The position numbers were made by a program, and so were the translations under genes. From Solen grandis (lineage: Eukaryota; Mollusca; Bivalvia; Adapedonta; Solenidae), in NCBI GenBank assembly GCA_021229015.1, contig CM037791.1, forward strand, positions 1,904,103 through 1,968,102: a DNA stretch of 64,000 nt, written 5' to 3'. Below the pieces are notes generated by a model. It saw nothing but the letters and a program-made list of their open reading frames with translations. It had not been told where the DNA came from and did not search any database. Below are positions 1 to 11,076 of this stretch, piece after piece (positions within the stretch are counted from its first letter, which is position 1; every line of letters starts with the position of its first letter).

Positions 1-432
1 ATCTGACCTCATGACCAACTTTTTGACCCCACATGGCCCAAATTCGAACTTGTCCAAGATTTTATGGAAACAAACATTCTGACTAAGTTTCATAAAGATT
101 GGCCAAGATATTCTGGTCATAAACAATGTCTTAAGGTTTGAAGGCAATTGCTTAAGAAATGAAGATGATAGAGTGCAAACAATGTGAAATCTGGCTTTTT
201 TCAATTTTAAAAGGGGCATAACTCCTGACCTAATGTTCCGATATCAGCAATAATCGAACTTGGACGAGATTTTATGGTTATAAACATTGTTTTAAAGTTT
301 GAAGATAATTGCTCATAAAATGAAGATGCTAGAGTGCAAACGAACAAATTGTGGACGACGGAAGGACGGACGGACGACGGACATTCATCGATCCTAAAAG
401 CTCATCCTGAGCACACGTGCTCAGGTGAGCTA
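1..432 (-). mobile_element. Hairpin-headed repeat (HINE/pearl-like), tail off-window
   Basis: The head hairpin lies at 398-432 on the minus strand, with a stem AGCTCACCTGAGCAC / GTGCTCAGG.TGAGCT. Degenerate tandem units containing CACTCTAGCATCTTCATTT follow toward base 1, and the tail is cut by the window edge. A hairpin head, central tandem repeats and a tail carrying a second palindrome match the Helentron-associated (HINE) or pearl type of non-autonomous element known from bivalves. That class assignment is inference. The right-arm partner is at 40833-41484. Confidence 0.6.
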
Positions 433-571
433 CAAATACATAAAATAAATGACAGCAGAATGATGCGAACATCTCAATTTCATATCTACACTTATTACCA
501 CATGATCTGTCCCAAAATAATGATTTAAACGTAAAGATACTTTTACTTCTACTATATTTACTTGAGGTCTT

Positions 572-1576
572 CAGTGACTTGGAAAGAATTTTTTTCAATG
601 GGACTATTGCCCATCATTTGCTAAAATCAATGGGACATTTTCAAATCTAATGGGACATTTTGAATTATTGATGTGACAAATTTTAGAGGGTTAAAAATAA
701 AACTGTTAAACATCAATTTTTATTTAGTTTCAGAACATATGTACTAATATTAGGTAAATAAGATTTTTTCACATATCCTTGTTTATACAGAACAGTATCT
801 TCGATTAGCTGAAGCAACTATAAAATAAACCTGTTAAAATAAAACATAGGCCTGATTAAAAGTTTTAAACTAAAAGTTCAGCTCCTTAATCTTAGTTCCA
901 CTTTCTCGATTTTTCTAGACTTATATTTGCATGGTGTTACTGGTAAGTATCGAGGTATTTTGAGGGCGAGGGGAAGATTGTGTCAATGAATCAGTCGAAA
1001 CTTCTCGAGGGGGGGGGGGGGAGTGAAGCAGGGTTCGTAACTTCCATGAGAGGGAGACTGCAATAAATCAGCACTTGACGCCATTTCATTATTATCATTT
1101 ACAGTTTTCATTTTATTTCTGGATTTTAAGCCCAAAAACGATGAAATGACGATGAAATGACCTATGTCGTTCGGACCTTTTAATTTTTATTTTGGGAGGC
1201 ATTCTTGTTTCAGATTATATTCAATGCGTCTATTGATACGAAATTGAATGTAATATCTCGGACAAGCTTTTCCGAGATATTAACTGAGTATTCCAATTGC
1301 GTCATTCTTTATGGTTTAATAAGCGTCCAGTTCAGTTGCCCATATGATATAAGCGTCTGTGAATATACCGCTTACTCGGAAAAAATGCAATTCATACTTA
1401 ATCATTAATGTATTTCGATACGAGAAAAAAAAAAGCAAGACGGACTAGTATGATTCAATGCATTTTATACTCAATTGGGTTCGAAGCAAAAGAGACAAAT
1501 GGCGCATGGGAATGTGAAAACAATGGGACATTTTCAATTTTAATGGGACTATGGCGCATAGGTTTCCAAGTCACTG
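572..1576. mobile_element. CAGTG-ended non-autonomous DNA transposon, left-arm copy
   Basis: The ends are exact inverted repeats: CAGTGACTTGGAAA at 572 and TTTCCAAGTCACTG ending at 1576. The flanks GGTCTT and GGTCGT look like a 6-bp target-site duplication with one mismatch. The interior is AT-rich, has a G run near 1009-1021 and repeats the phrase AATGGGACATTTTCAA near both ends. No coding capacity is evident. It resembles a hAT-like MITE and is shared with the right arm (39739-40694), so it predates the split of the two arms. Confidence 0.65.
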
Positions 1577-1682
1577 GGTCGTTGCATGAAACTGCTTACA
1601 ACTTCAGAATAGGTTATTGGTTGCAATATAGGAAACTCAATATCTCGTATGTGCTTAAGTATGACATGATGTGCAAGTATAC

Positions 1683-2692
1683 CATTTTCCTGTCCAGTCT
1701 GTTCACAAACGGTGTCCGTAGTTCTGTTACAGGCTTGGATAGTGTTTGTTCCTCTGCAGTCCGTGCAGTTCTTACAGGTGCTTGAGTTTTGGACCAATGA
1801 AAATGTTCCAGTCAAGCAAACATCACATTCCGTGTCTTTGAACCTGCTACAGTTCATTTTGACGATATATCCAGCATCACAAACAGTGCACACCTTACAT
1901 TGCATACTTAGGATGTGATAGTACTCATCACCAGTACATTTATCGCAGATGGTGTCATGTTCTTTTGTGCAGTTTTCAACTGCTGTGGTACCGTCTGGAC
2001 ATTTTCTGCAGGGAAAACAGTCAGGATAACCTTCATCATCAAGAAACCCTTCCCAACCTTCGGGACAACCTGAACTTTTGTTGCTATACTGTAATTCAAG
2101 AAACCATAAAGAAAGTCTACAAATCCATCACTATGTTTGACGAAAGCAAAATACGTACAACTAAGTACTCTATGTAGCCTTGCCTTATTACAGTCTGCTC
2201 ATGAGTAGTTCGATACAGTCTCTTTTAATTAACGTTTTATTTTCATTTGTTAATTCTATTTAATTTTTTCATTTAGATTAGCAAAAGCATTTATTTCATT
2301 TAAATATTATTTCATTAAACATATAACAATGCTGTAACAAATTTAATGAAATGAAAAACGACTCATAAGATCCATGTTTTTCTCTCTGCAGTGTTTAAGT
2401 AAACAATAAGCAAATGGTATAACCCTCGAGCAGCCAGTCCATTTCAATTTCAAACGATGTGGATTACATTCAACACCGTAGTAGTAGTTCACAGAATTTA
2501 TGTCTGCCATTTAATCGTAGTCACATTCACCATCCACACTATTTTTTATTTCACTAAAAATAAGTATATAAATAAATATATAAAGAAGGGTATTTTTTGT
2601 GCACAAAGCAATAAAAACACCCACAGTTTATAAATAAAATATATTACCCAGATCAGTAGGAACAAGAAGACATTGATTTGGTTGAAATCCAT
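1683..2692 (-). CDS. TNF-receptor-superfamily gene, first two coding exons (left-arm copy)
   Basis: Two exons can be placed on the minus strand. Exon 1 (2692-2648) starts MDFNQINVFLFLLIW, a signal-peptide-like hydrophobic stretch ending at a GTAATA donor. Exon 2 (2088-1683, 406 nt) follows a TTACAG acceptor and encodes three TNFR cysteine-rich domains of six cysteines each, ending in phase 1 at a GTATAC donor. The splice phases agree (0, then 1). The transmembrane exon seen downstream of the right-arm copy would lie beyond base 1. Relative to the right arm there is one amino-acid difference in the second domain, DAGYIVK here against DAGHIVK there, and no frame damage. The role by family is a cell-surface death or immune receptor binding TNF-type ligands; the ligand and pathway cannot be read from sequence. 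Confidence 0.8.
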
Positions 2693-4371
2693 CTCTCCAA
2701 GTAAAGCACCTTTATGTTATGTAATCTACTTGACTCCTCTGTAGGCCAAAGAAAAAGAAAGAATGATGTGTTTATTTTTGTGGCACTCAGGTAAGAAAAT
2801 GATTTTTTTATTCATGTAATAATATATACATCTCTCTCTTTGTAAGTGCCAAATATATGTTATCTATTTTAAACATGTATTTACCTTCGGAATTGCAATT
2901 TTATTTTTAAATGAATTTTCTTTTGCAAAACATTTCAAAGAAACATATATTTTCATGAAATTCATGAAAAGAACGCGTCATTCATGATAAAAGAAATTCC
3001 TATGCCCCACTTCAAAAGTGACGTTGAACTTTCAAATGAATTTAAATCGCCATCGCGATTTCCGGTTAACCGTGACAGTCCTTCGCATAATAATACTACC
3101 ATCGCGTGAATGATGATGATTATGCTGCGTTTGTGAGGATTTGTTTTGATAGCATGCTTGTTCAGATTCCCTTATCGGGCAATTTTACGTAAATATGCAA
3201 TAGGGTAACACGTTGTGTAAGAAGCACTGGTGTCAGTATTCATTTATTGTGTGCGTGCGTGTGTGTTTGTGGGTGTATTTCTTTCGCGATTAAAATTATG
3301 GTGCATATTATTTAATTGTTCGTGTATGGAACACTAAGGATTTTTAGCAAAAAAAAAAATCGCCGTATTTTTTAGATACGTGTCGTATTACAGATTGAGT
3401 GTTTCGTTTCAGCTTTTTGGGGTTCAATAGGCTTTTCCAGACAGAAAAAATTGATATTTTCAAAATCATAGATGTATAAATGTGGGGATTAGATTAAAAC
3501 AACAAGCAGTTGTAAAACAAAATTACCAAATTAATTAACATAAGTATAACTAAAATATTACTTAAATTTAAATTAAACTATTATATTTAAAAAAAAAACA
3601 AAAAAACATACCATTGTTTTTTAAAAATTTAACATTTCCCCATATATTTCTTGGTAGGATAATTAATAAAGAAACATAAAAAAAAAAAAAAAAAAGTTGA
3701 TCTTAATAACATATCTCTAGTAATAACATTTATTTAAGATGTATTCCCATTATTGTTAAAACTGTTTACTTAATAAAACATTAAGTAGAATTTAACTACA
3801 GTTATTAAATTCCACATTATTTTTTAAACTGCTATGTATTATTAAAATTAATTTTAATAATATATAGCAGTTTAAGAAATAATGTGGAATAAAATGAAAA
3901 TATATCTAGAGAACGTTTATTACAGAAATGTGTAGTCATGTAAGTAATAACATTAATGTGTCGAAAGGTGACATATCCGATCAAAGTAAATGCATGCTAA
4001 ACCCACTGATAAGAAAGTATTGCATTCGCCTGTTGTTATGTCTTGACAATACATAATTTATTTTGAAATAAGTATCAGTGGCGTAAAGTAAAACCATCAA
4101 AATATATTTTTAAATAAAACTGAAGCTACAAACATACATATAGAATTTAGAAAAACAAATCCGTTTAATATTTATCATATTGTGAACGTTGTGTACTCGC
4201 AGATAAGCAAATATCGGGAATTTTATTGCTTTTTTTTATTTTCAAAGGTAATATGTTAATAAATATTCATTTAAAAAAAGTAATCGAACACGTGCATATT
4301 AGATCGTCAGTGATAGAGGTGTGTCACTTTGAAATCACGTTTTACCAAAGTCTCGTAATACTGTGATTAAA
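2693..4371. other. AT-rich non-coding stretch upstream of the left TNF-receptor copy
   Basis: No gene is visible. The stretch contains poly-A and poly-T runs, a short GT-rich tract near 3250-3275, an 80-bp perfect-looking palindrome (3810-3889, listed separately) and sequence corresponding to 36940-38580 in the other arm. It should hold the 5' flank and promoter of the TNF-receptor gene, but I see no convincing core promoter motif. Confidence 0.6.
3810..3889. repeat. 80-bp palindrome with no spacer
   Basis: Two 40-bp halves beginning TTCCACATTATTT are inverted copies with two mismatches, meeting at AAAATTAATTTT with no loop. Such a structure would form a long hairpin or cruciform. In the right arm (about 37408-37474) one half is intact and the outer part of the other is replaced by AT-rich filler, so the palindrome has partly decayed there. 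Confidence 0.85.
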
Positions 4372-5350
4372 ACAAGAAGGCCAAGATGGCCCTGTGTCGC
4401 TCACCTGAGTAAGATTGCTGTGTTAGGCATGATGACAAAAAATGTGGCATCTAAATTGTTTTTCTAACATTTCACTAAGTGACCTACATTTTGATCCTAC
4501 CTGAATTTGCACTCAACTCATGCAGTCATTGTTCTTATCAAGTGTAATGAAGACTGGTACAAAATGTAGGCCCCAAGAATGTTCACAAGATTTTTCTAAA
4601 ATTTGCCCTGGTGACCTACTTTTTAACCCCATTGGGGCCAGTTTTGAATTCATCCGAGATCTGATGTAAAAAAACATTCTGACCAAGTTACATTAAGTTA
4701 GGCTGAAACGGTTGCCTCTAGAGTGTTCACAATGTTTTTCTATGATTTGACCTGGTGACCTGGTTTTTGATCCCATGTGACCCAATTTCAAAGTCATTCA
4801 AGACCTGTTGTCTCTTGAGTGCTCACAAGGATTTTCTCAGATTTGACCTGGTGACCTAGTTTTTGACCCAACATGACCCAATTTCAAACTCATATGTCAT
4901 AGCATAAAGACGAACATCCTGCCAAAGTTTAATGAAGATTGGGCAAAAAATGTGGCCTCAGGCATATTCACAAGTTTTTATTAATATTTGAACTGGTGAC
5001 CTAGCTTTTGACCCCACATGATCAATTTTCCAACTCATCCAAGATGTCATGTAGAAAAATGTTCTGACCAAATCTAAGGAAGAATGGGCTAAAAACTGTG
5101 GCCTCCAGAGTGTTCATAAGGTTTTTCTAAGATTTGACCTGGTGACCTAGTTATTGACCCCACGTGACCCATTTTCGAACTCATCCAAGATATCATAAAG
5201 ACAAACATCCTGATCAAATCTACTGAAGATTGAGCTAAAATTGTGGCCTCTAGTGTGTTCACAAGCAACTGCTGATTACAGACGACGCACGACGGACAAA
5301 AAAGCGGTCACAAAAGCTCACCCTGAGCACAAGTGCTCGGATGAGCTAAA
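4372..5350 (-). mobile_element. Hairpin-headed repeat (HINE/pearl-like), left-arm copy
   Basis: The head hairpin is near 5310-5347 on the minus strand, and the tail with GGCCATCTTGGCC followed by TTCTTGTTTT is at 4372-4400. The core is a degenerate tandem array of roughly 150-bp units with the phrase TTTGACCTGGTGACCTAG. The right-arm partner (36276-36937) is about 315 bp shorter, which fits loss or gain of two core units. Confidence 0.65.
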
Positions 5351-6336
5351 AAATGGGGGAAAATTATATATTCCAGGCAGAGGAGAATGCCTCCTATATT
5401 TCCCGTATATTTTGACCAAAGAAAACACTGCAGTACGTGATACAATGCACGGATATTATCTAAATCTATATTTCAATAAATCATACAGTCATGTGAATGT
5501 TTCAGCTGCCCTATTGTCCAAGGTCTGGCAAAATCTCAGCCACGAGGCCGATCGTTAAGTAAGAGTCTAGTCACACATGTTTGGGGTAACGAAATACAAA
5601 TCAGTTCATTGATATAAGTATGTAGGTATATTTCTCCCTTAGTCATATGGTTGTTAAATTTGAGAATCAGAGAGTCGTAAATGAAAATGAAGTAATGAAG
5701 TCTCAACTTAGGCATATTATCTAATATGTTACACAATCTTCTCCTTGGTAATTTCCTAATTTAAAGCAATTTCTTTTCAAATCGATCGGGAAAATTTCCC
5801 TATATGTGATTTTTTCTTCTTCCACCATTCTATGGTTAGAAAGTTACATCGCGTCATAAAACATTTCGAATTCTTGTCTCAAATTAGGTTTGAATACATA
5901 TATGTTTAATCTTGCAGATTCACACCCACTTTTCTATGAAAAAAAAAATTAATGTGTTTATTCTATTAGAGTTAGGGTTTAAAGTTAGGACAACCAACTT
6001 AGTTTCAGGAACAGTTTACACTAGCTCATTTCATTTGAGTGTTCTTAGTAGTTCTTTGATATGACATAAAACATGTTTTCTCTTTTACACTTTATTAACC
6101 TGTATATGTAAAGCCACGATATTTGAAATGTGTCAAAATTTTATTGAAGGCACGGAATTCAGCCATCTTCAAACCGTCTTATGTAATTATATAGTCGGCA
6201 TACTTGCAATAGACCATGACTATACCTGATAAAATATTACTAGTTCGCTGAAAAAATTTTTTGTTCAAGAGAAACTCATTCTTGGACGTATATAAATCTA
6301 GTTACCATTTTGCATTTTTTCTACTTTTTTCATTGT
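5351..6336. other. Non-coding stretch of the left arm
   Basis: No gene recognised. At 5960-6000 it contains the empty counterpart of the site where the 7.25-kb transposon sits in the right arm. Short open frames here recur in the other arm but carry no recognisable domain. Confidence 0.5.
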
Positions 6337-7035
6337 TAGGTTTTCGTGGACTGCAACGCAGCCGCGAAAACCTTGTTCTTCTTGTGTTTCTTTTTCTCTT
6401 TAATTTGTTTCCATTATTATTATTCTTTGCACTTTTTTGTGACCGTTTGGTCATACTTTGAATTGATTTTAAAGCCTTTAAAGTTTAAATGTGTGATATA
6501 TTTTGTCATCATTGGAACAAAGAATGTATTACCTCATCAACAAAAAAAGAATTTTGAAAATCTGTCAAGAATTGATGAATTCATAGAGAATTTAAATACA
6601 TGACCCAGAATAAAAACAGAGAAAATTTGACAGAATGAGCATCACTGGTTACCTATGTTCTATAATTAGATGCAGACTCTGCTAGCTTTTCTTTTAGGTT
6701 GGGATGTAACAGGTCATTAATGTATGTGTAAAACTAGCCTGCTATCTCACTTCCATTGTAACAGGTAATTTAGTTATACATTGGCTAAACACTTCCTGCA
6801 GTGATGACCAGCAATTAACAGGTCTGATCACAGCAGATGGGGGCCTGGCTCAGTGGGACATCACATTCCTTTCGAGATGCCTTTTAGTCTTGGTCACTGC
6901 TGAATTCACCAATGAAGAAAAACACAAAGATGTATAAAGCATTTTGCATTTTCTTGTTTTTTTTCTGGTATTTTAACTTGGCTGATCAGGTTTGAAACTG
7001 TTGATCATCACGAAAACCGTTGCATTTGCAGTATG
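6337..7035. repeat. Possible element bounded by GGTTTTCGTG inverted ends
   Basis: A strong hairpin lies at 6339-6372: a 15-bp stem GGTTTTCGTGG(A)CTGC / GCAGCCGCGAAAACC around loop AAC. At about 7010-7020 the inverted phrase CACGAAAACC occurs, so 6337-7035 may be one element. The right-arm copy of the hairpin is at 27995-28028. The hairpin is clear; the element boundaries are a guess. Confidence 0.4.
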
Positions 7036-7286
7036 CAAATCTAGTTTTCAATTATATCTGATGAAGATGTAAAGTGTGTATATGTGTTACATGTTAAGAG
7101 TTATAAAAACAAAATTGTCAAGGTCTGGAACAATATCTTCCTTTCATGTGTATTAAACTACGTCCATAAAAGTCCATATACTCTTTCTCGGATTTATTAA
7201 ATATTCAGCCAACATTTCCTTCACAATAACTTTTTTTTATTCGAAATAAGACATGTCATGTTTAAACTTCTTTGAAAGAACCTTCA

Positions 7287-7386
7287 NNNNNNNNNNNNNN
7301 NNNNNNNNNNNNNNNNNNNNNNNNNNNNNNNNNNNNNNNNNNNNNNNNNNNNNNNNNNNNNNNNNNNNNNNNNNNNNNNNNNNNNN
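7287..7386. other. Assembly gap (100 N)
   Basis: Exactly 100 N, a conventional placeholder for a gap of unknown length. It falls exactly where the inverted-repeat homology of the left arm ends. Confidence 1.
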
Positions 7387-7408
7387 AGTATATTAAATTA
7401 TGTGTTTG

Positions 7409-8476
7409 TTAGCTCACCTGAGCACAACGTGCTCAAGTGTGAGCTTTTGTGATGGACCTTTGTCCGGCGTATGTCGTCAACAATTTGGCTTGTTAACACT
7501 CTAGAGGCCATATTTTTAGGCCAATCTTCATGAAACTTGGTCAGAATGTTTGTCTCCATAAATCTTGGACAAGTTCAATTGGGTCATGTGGGGTCAAAAA
7601 GTAGGTCACAAGGTCAAGTCTTATAAAAACCTTGTTAACACTCTAGAGGCCACATTTTTGGCCCAATCTTAATGAAACTTGGTCAGAATGTTTGTCTCCA
7701 TAAAATCTTGGACAAGTTCGAAATTGGGTCATGTGGGGTCAAAAAGTAGGTCACAAGGTCAAATCTTAGAAAAACCTTGTTAACACTCTAGAGGCCACAT
7801 TTTTGGCCCAATCTTCATGAAACTTGGTCAGAATGTTTGTTTCCATAAAATCTTGGACAAGTTCGAAATTGGGTCATGTGGGGTCAAAAAGTAGGTCACA
7901 AGGGGCAAATCTTAGAAAAACCTTGTTAACACTCTAGAGGCCACATTTTTGGCCCAATCTTCATGAAACTTGGTCAGAATGTTTGTTTCCATAAAATCTT
8001 GGACAAGTTCGAAATTGGGTCATGTGGGGTCAAAAAGTAGGTCATGAGGTCAAATCTTAGAAAAACCTTGTTAACACTCTAGAGGCCACATTTTTGGCCC
8101 AATCTTTATGAAACTTGGTCAGAATGTCAAATCTTAGAAAAAACCTCGTTAACACTCTAGAGGCCACATTTTGGCCCAATCTTTATGAAACTTGGTCAGA
8201 ATGTTTGTTTCCATAAAATCTTGGACAAGTTCGAAATTTGGTCATGTGGGGTCAAAAAGTAGGTCATGAGGTCAAATCTTAGAAAAACCTTGTTAACACT
8301 CTAGAGGCCACATTTTTGGCCCAATCTTTATGAAACTTGGTCAGAATGTTTGTTTCCATAAAATCTTGGTCAAGTTCAAAAGTGGGTCATGTGGGGTCAA
8401 AAAGTTGGTCAATATGAATAATCAAACATATGTTGCTCATTTATAATCAGGTGAGCTATTCAGGGCCCTCTTGTTT
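7409..8476 (+). mobile_element. Hairpin-headed repeat with about seven 145-bp core units
   Basis: The head AGCTCACCTGAGCACAACG is at 7411 and the tail CAGGTGAGCTATTCAGGG ends near 8476. The core is a clean tandem array of a unit of about 145 bp (landmarks TTAACACTCTAGAGGCCACA and GGTCATGTGGGGTCAAAAAG). One unit near 8125-8150 is internally deleted. The tail has lost part of the usual GGGCCATCATGGCCC palindrome. Confidence 0.75.
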
Positions 8477-8784
8477 TTCTTCCTCATACCTCTTTTGTTT
8501 AATGTATCCCCCCTTCCCATGTTATTATTCTCTTGGTCCCCATATCCTTCTTCTACCCTATGTGTAATTATGTACGATCTAGGGTACATGTCTACAATTT
8601 ATATTAATTTTTGCTACCTATTTACTACAGCTATTACTATGAATATGTATATAATTTTTTTTTATCAACTGCTCCTACAGTATATTTACATGTATAGAGG
8701 CTTATAATTGAACTATTTACTACTGGCTATTCTGCTGTGCTACTACGTATAACTATTTTACAAGCTAGTATTGATTACTCTTTT
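8477..8784. other. Short spacer, nothing recognised
   Basis: Pyrimidine-rich, AT-rich spacer between two hairpin-headed repeats. One open frame of 78 codons has no recognisable domain and biased composition. Confidence 0.5.
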
Positions 8785-9724
8785 TAGCTCACCTGAGCAC
8801 GTGTGCTCAGGATGAGCTTTTAGGATCGATGAATGTCCGTCGTTCCGTCCGTCGTCCACAATTTGTTCGTTTGCACTCTAGCATCTTCATTTTATGAGCA
8901 ATTATCTTCAAACTTTAAAACAATGTTTATAACCAAAAATCTTGGCCAAGTTGGATTATGGCTGATATCGGAAGATTAGGTCAGGAGTTATGCCCCTTTT
9001 AAAATTAAAAAAAGCCAGATTTCACATTGTTTGCATTCTAGCATCTTCATTTCATGAGCAATTATCTTCAAACTTTATATCAATGTTTATAACCATAAAA
9101 TCACGGCTAAGTTCGATTATGGCTGATATCGTACCATAAGGTCAGAAGTTATGCCCCTTTTAAAATTCGAAAAAGCCAGATTTCACATTGTTTGCACTCT
9201 AGCATGTTCATTTCATGAGCAATTATCTTCAAACTTGATAACAATGTTTATAACCATAAAATCACGGCCAAGTTCGATTATGGCTGATATCTACCATAGG
9301 TCAGGAGTTACGCCCCTTTTAAAATTGAAAAAAGCCAGATTTCACTTTGTTTGCCCTCTAGCATCTTTATTTCTTAAGCAATTGCCTTCAAACCTTAAGA
9401 CATTGTTTATGACCAGAATATCTTGGCCAAATTTGATGATGGCTTTAATCAATTTATTATGTCAGGAGTTATGCCCCTTTAAATGTTGAAAATTGCAAGG
9501 TTTCACTCTGTTTGAACTTTAATACTTTCATTTTTTAGAACTCATTGTCAGTTGAAAAAAAGGGGAAAAATTAGTAAGATATTTTTTTTTTCTAATATTA
9601 CACCCTATTATCACATTTATTTATTAATGTACGAAACAATTTTCAGGAAACGTATGCTTAAGCATTTTCTCTCTAGCAGTTGAATTCAGGTGAGCGATTT
9701 AGGGCCATCATGGCCCTCTTGTTT
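8785..9724 (+). mobile_element. Hairpin-headed repeat, second core type
   Basis: The head AGCTCACCTGAGCACGTG is at about 8786, followed by GATCGATGAATGTCCGTCG. The tail CAGGTGAGCGATTTAGGGCC then GGCCCTCTTGTTT ends near 9724. The core has about four units of roughly 153 bp with landmarks GCCAGATTTCACATTGTTTG and GTCAGGAGTTATGCCCC, distinct from the 145-bp core of the 7.4-8.5 kb copy. The same head and core type occurs at both arm ends (1-432 and 40833-41484). Confidence 0.7.
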
Positions 9725-10035
9725 ATTAGCTCACCTGTTGTGCTCAAGGGTGAGCTTTTGTGATGGCCCTCAGGGTGCCCATTCCCGCAAAACTTTGCGT
9801 GAATCACGCAAAAAAAAATATGTGCACGCAGATTTTTTTAACATTGATGGGTACATGTAGGCTACGCAGATTTTTTTTGGCAAAAAAATAAGCTTATTAA
9901 ACAAAAATATTGCTGATAAAACGGGTTTTCATTACAAATCTGCCAGATTTTGTCGATAAACTAACGCTTGACACTTTTTGGACGGCTCATGCATCACGGT
10001 AATTGAACCGAAAACGTACGCAAAACCTGTACGAT

Positions 10036-10096
10036 ATGTCGTCTGAACGGCCCAAAAGAAAGGAATCTATCCTCGATTTTTTCAAAGCGAAAGAAA
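10036..10096 (+). pseudogene. Orphan first exon of a transposase, copy in outer element
   Basis: An ATG opens 20 codons reading MSSERPKRKESILDFFKAKE and meets a consensus GTAAGT donor at 10097 in phase 1. A short basic start followed by a DFFK motif is typical of the N-termini of hAT/ZNF862-type transposase proteins (family knowledge). No downstream exon is present inside the element, so this is a remnant of the parent autonomous transposon. A second copy lies at 10374-10434. Confidence 0.5.
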
Positions 10097-10113
10097 GTAA
10101 GTTGAATTCAAAC

Positions 10114-11076
10114 CAGGGTGCCCATTCACGCGAAACTTTGCGTGAATCACGCAAAAGAAAATATGTGCACGCAGATTTTTTAACATTGATGGGTACATGT
10201 ACGCAGATTTTTTTTTGGCAAAAAAGTAAGCTTATTAAACGAAAATATTGCTGATAAAACGGGTTTTCATTACAAATCTGCTAGATTTTGTCGATAAACT
10301 AATGCTTGACACTTTTTGGACGGCTCACGCATCACGGTAATTGAACCGAAAACGCACGCAAAACCCGTACGATATGTCGTCTGAACGGCCCAAAAGAAAG
10401 GAATCTATCTTCGATTTTTTCAAATCGAAAGAAAGTAAGTTGAATTCAAACAGACCAAAACGACAATCTAAATACCTACGTTACATCCAGGTTAATTCAT
10501 GTTGTTAGAAACATTATGAATTGTAAAAAAGACGGTTTTCCGCGTCTATGTAAATGACCTGGAATTCGGATATTGCTAATGTTCGGATACGGAATTTCTT
10601 AGTTGTTTTATGTTTACGTTCGATGTTGTTTGAATTATTACTAATGTATTTAAGTCAAATAAGTAATAGAACAACGATATACACACAACTGCCATCTGTA
10701 GCTTAGAACTTCTATGGCCATCATCCCATGTGCTTATGAGGCATTTTTACTTGTCATCTGTTGCTTACTATTTGGAGATTGTGATTTAATGAGAGGTAAG
10801 GTCTAATGGACTAAATAATTGTTGTGTAACATCACTGTATCACTGAAAGGTATATTTGTTCCACCTGAAACAATCATAATTTAAGAAACCTTCTGAAAAT
10901 GATACTTTATTTATTAAAAAAACAACTTTTTGTAACATCAATAGATCATACATATGTGAAATAAAAAAAAGTTTATGTAAAGTATATTTTGTACCCTGAT
11001 TTTTTTGTCTGTACCCCAATTTTTTCAAACCAGTGGGTACATGTACCCCAATTATTGAAAGGCAGTGGGCATGCTG
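10114..11076. mobile_element. Inner copy of the same CAG...CTG element, inserted into its relative
   Basis: This 963-bp element begins CAGGGTGCCCATTC and ends GTGGGCATGCTG. It is flanked by the 6-bp duplication TCAAAC (10108-10113 and 11077-11082). The outer copy resumes at 11083 with AGACCAAAAC, exactly the sequence that follows TCAAAC inside the inner copy at 10451, which proves the nesting. The inner copy lacks about 100 bp present in the outer copy near 11310-11415. Confidence 0.85.
10374..10434 (+). pseudogene. Orphan first exon of a transposase, copy in inner element
   Basis: Same 61-nt exon as at 10036-10096, with a phase-1 GTAAGT donor at 10435. It differs by a few substitutions (FDFFKSKE against LDFFKAKE). 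Keeping an open frame and an intact donor in both copies suggests recent descent from a coding parent rather than selection on these copies. Confidence 0.5.

Larger units (their letters stand above)
1..7286. repeat. Left arm of a large inverted duplication
   Basis: Read as reverse complement, this stretch matches 27077-28390 joined to 35646 through about 41400 almost base for base, with scattered SNPs and small indels. Shared landmarks are the TNF-receptor exons, the hairpin at 6339-6372, a 956-1005 bp CAGTG-ended element and two hairpin-headed repeats. Homology continues to base 1, so this arm runs on outside the window, and it stops at the assembly gap at 7287. The left arm lacks the 7.25-kb transposon found in the right arm. 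It could be a true duplication or an uncollapsed second haplotype. Confidence 0.93.

Noticed and set aside
334..598. 64- and 89-codon frames mirrored in the right arm at 40668-40937
   Set aside because: Their duplication is explained by the inverted arms; they cross a repeat head and a MITE end and have no domain.
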